A stretch of 6,856 nt of DNA, from the NCBI GenBank assembly GCA_946631075.1, contig CAMOZS010000087.1:1-6856 (forward strand), in the 5' to 3' direction. A program made the translations under genes and the position numbers. Below are positions 6,827-6,856 of this stretch, piece by piece. Position 1 is the first letter of the stretch, and every line of letters begins with the position of its first letter. The stretch comes from an uncultured Bacillota bacterium. Its GTDB lineage: Bacteria > Bacillota > Clostridia > Peptostreptococcales > Anaerovoracaceae. The notes beneath the pieces were generated by a model. The model was not told the origin of the DNA, ran no database searches, and saw only the letters and a program-made list of their open reading frames with translations.

Positions 6827-6856
6827 ATGAAGACGATCATCATCACAGGGCTTTCA
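6827..6856 (+). CDS. rapZ: RapZ-family nucleotide-binding protein, first ten codons (3' partial)
   Basis: Only MKTIIITGLS is visible before the window ends. This is the first beta strand and the start of the Walker A loop (TGLSGAGKS) of the RapZ/YvcJ family. RapZ in E. coli is an RNase adaptor that senses glucosamine-6-phosphate; the Bacillus homologue YvcJ binds and hydrolyses nucleotides. The call rests on the ten residues plus position: murB, PHP gene, rapZ, then usually yvcK and whiA, is a familiar Firmicutes order. GGAAGGA at 6816-6822 is its ribosome binding site. Another P-loop kinase with the same first residues cannot be fully excluded. Confidence 0.75.
   Translation, partial: MKTIIITGLS

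Overview
The window looks like the chromosome of a GC-rich member of the Clostridia (Bacillota), possibly near Lachnospiraceae or Anaerovoracaceae. The basis is the cluster murB, PHP-domain phosphoesterase, rapZ (which in Firmicutes usually continues into yvcK and whiA), the strong AGGAGG-type ribosome binding sites, and sigma-A-like promoters. The family-level placement is inference. There are no RNA genes, insertion sequences or CRISPR arrays that I can see, and coding density is very high.

Layout. Positions 1-1668 hold the C-terminal half of carB (large subunit of carbamoyl phosphate synthetase), entering from the left. A small YfcE/MJ0936-type metallophosphoesterase follows at 1704-2246, with a good promoter of its own overlapping the carB stop. 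A 67-residue two-helix membrane protein lies on the minus strand (2247-2450). It converges on the phosphoesterase gene with abutting stop codons, and its terminator is buried inside the 3' end of that gene. A compact divergent promoter region (2451-2612) then starts a second plus-strand run.

The second run is very tight: a 149-residue cysteine-free MoaA-like half barrel (2613-3062), a Fic-fold protein without the catalytic histidine (3066-3815), an AI-2E-transporter/PerM family membrane protein (3818-5143), murB (5121-6047), a PHP phosphoesterase (6037-6786), and the first ten codons of rapZ (6827 onward). Gaps are 3 and 2 bases, then overlaps of 23 and 11 bases, then 40 bases. A TTGACT-17-TACAAT promoter at 2535-2563 could drive the whole set.

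How they fit together. The left part is pyrimidine/arginine precursor synthesis plus a nucleotide-type phosphodiesterase. The right part links peptidoglycan precursor synthesis (MurB), a predicted membrane permease and the RapZ regulatory locus to two apparent pseudoenzymes at the head of the operon. That pair, a radical-SAM-derived protein with no cysteines beside a Fic protein with Tyr in place of His, is the least explained and most interesting part of the window. Homology calls are from motif reading by eye, not from searches.
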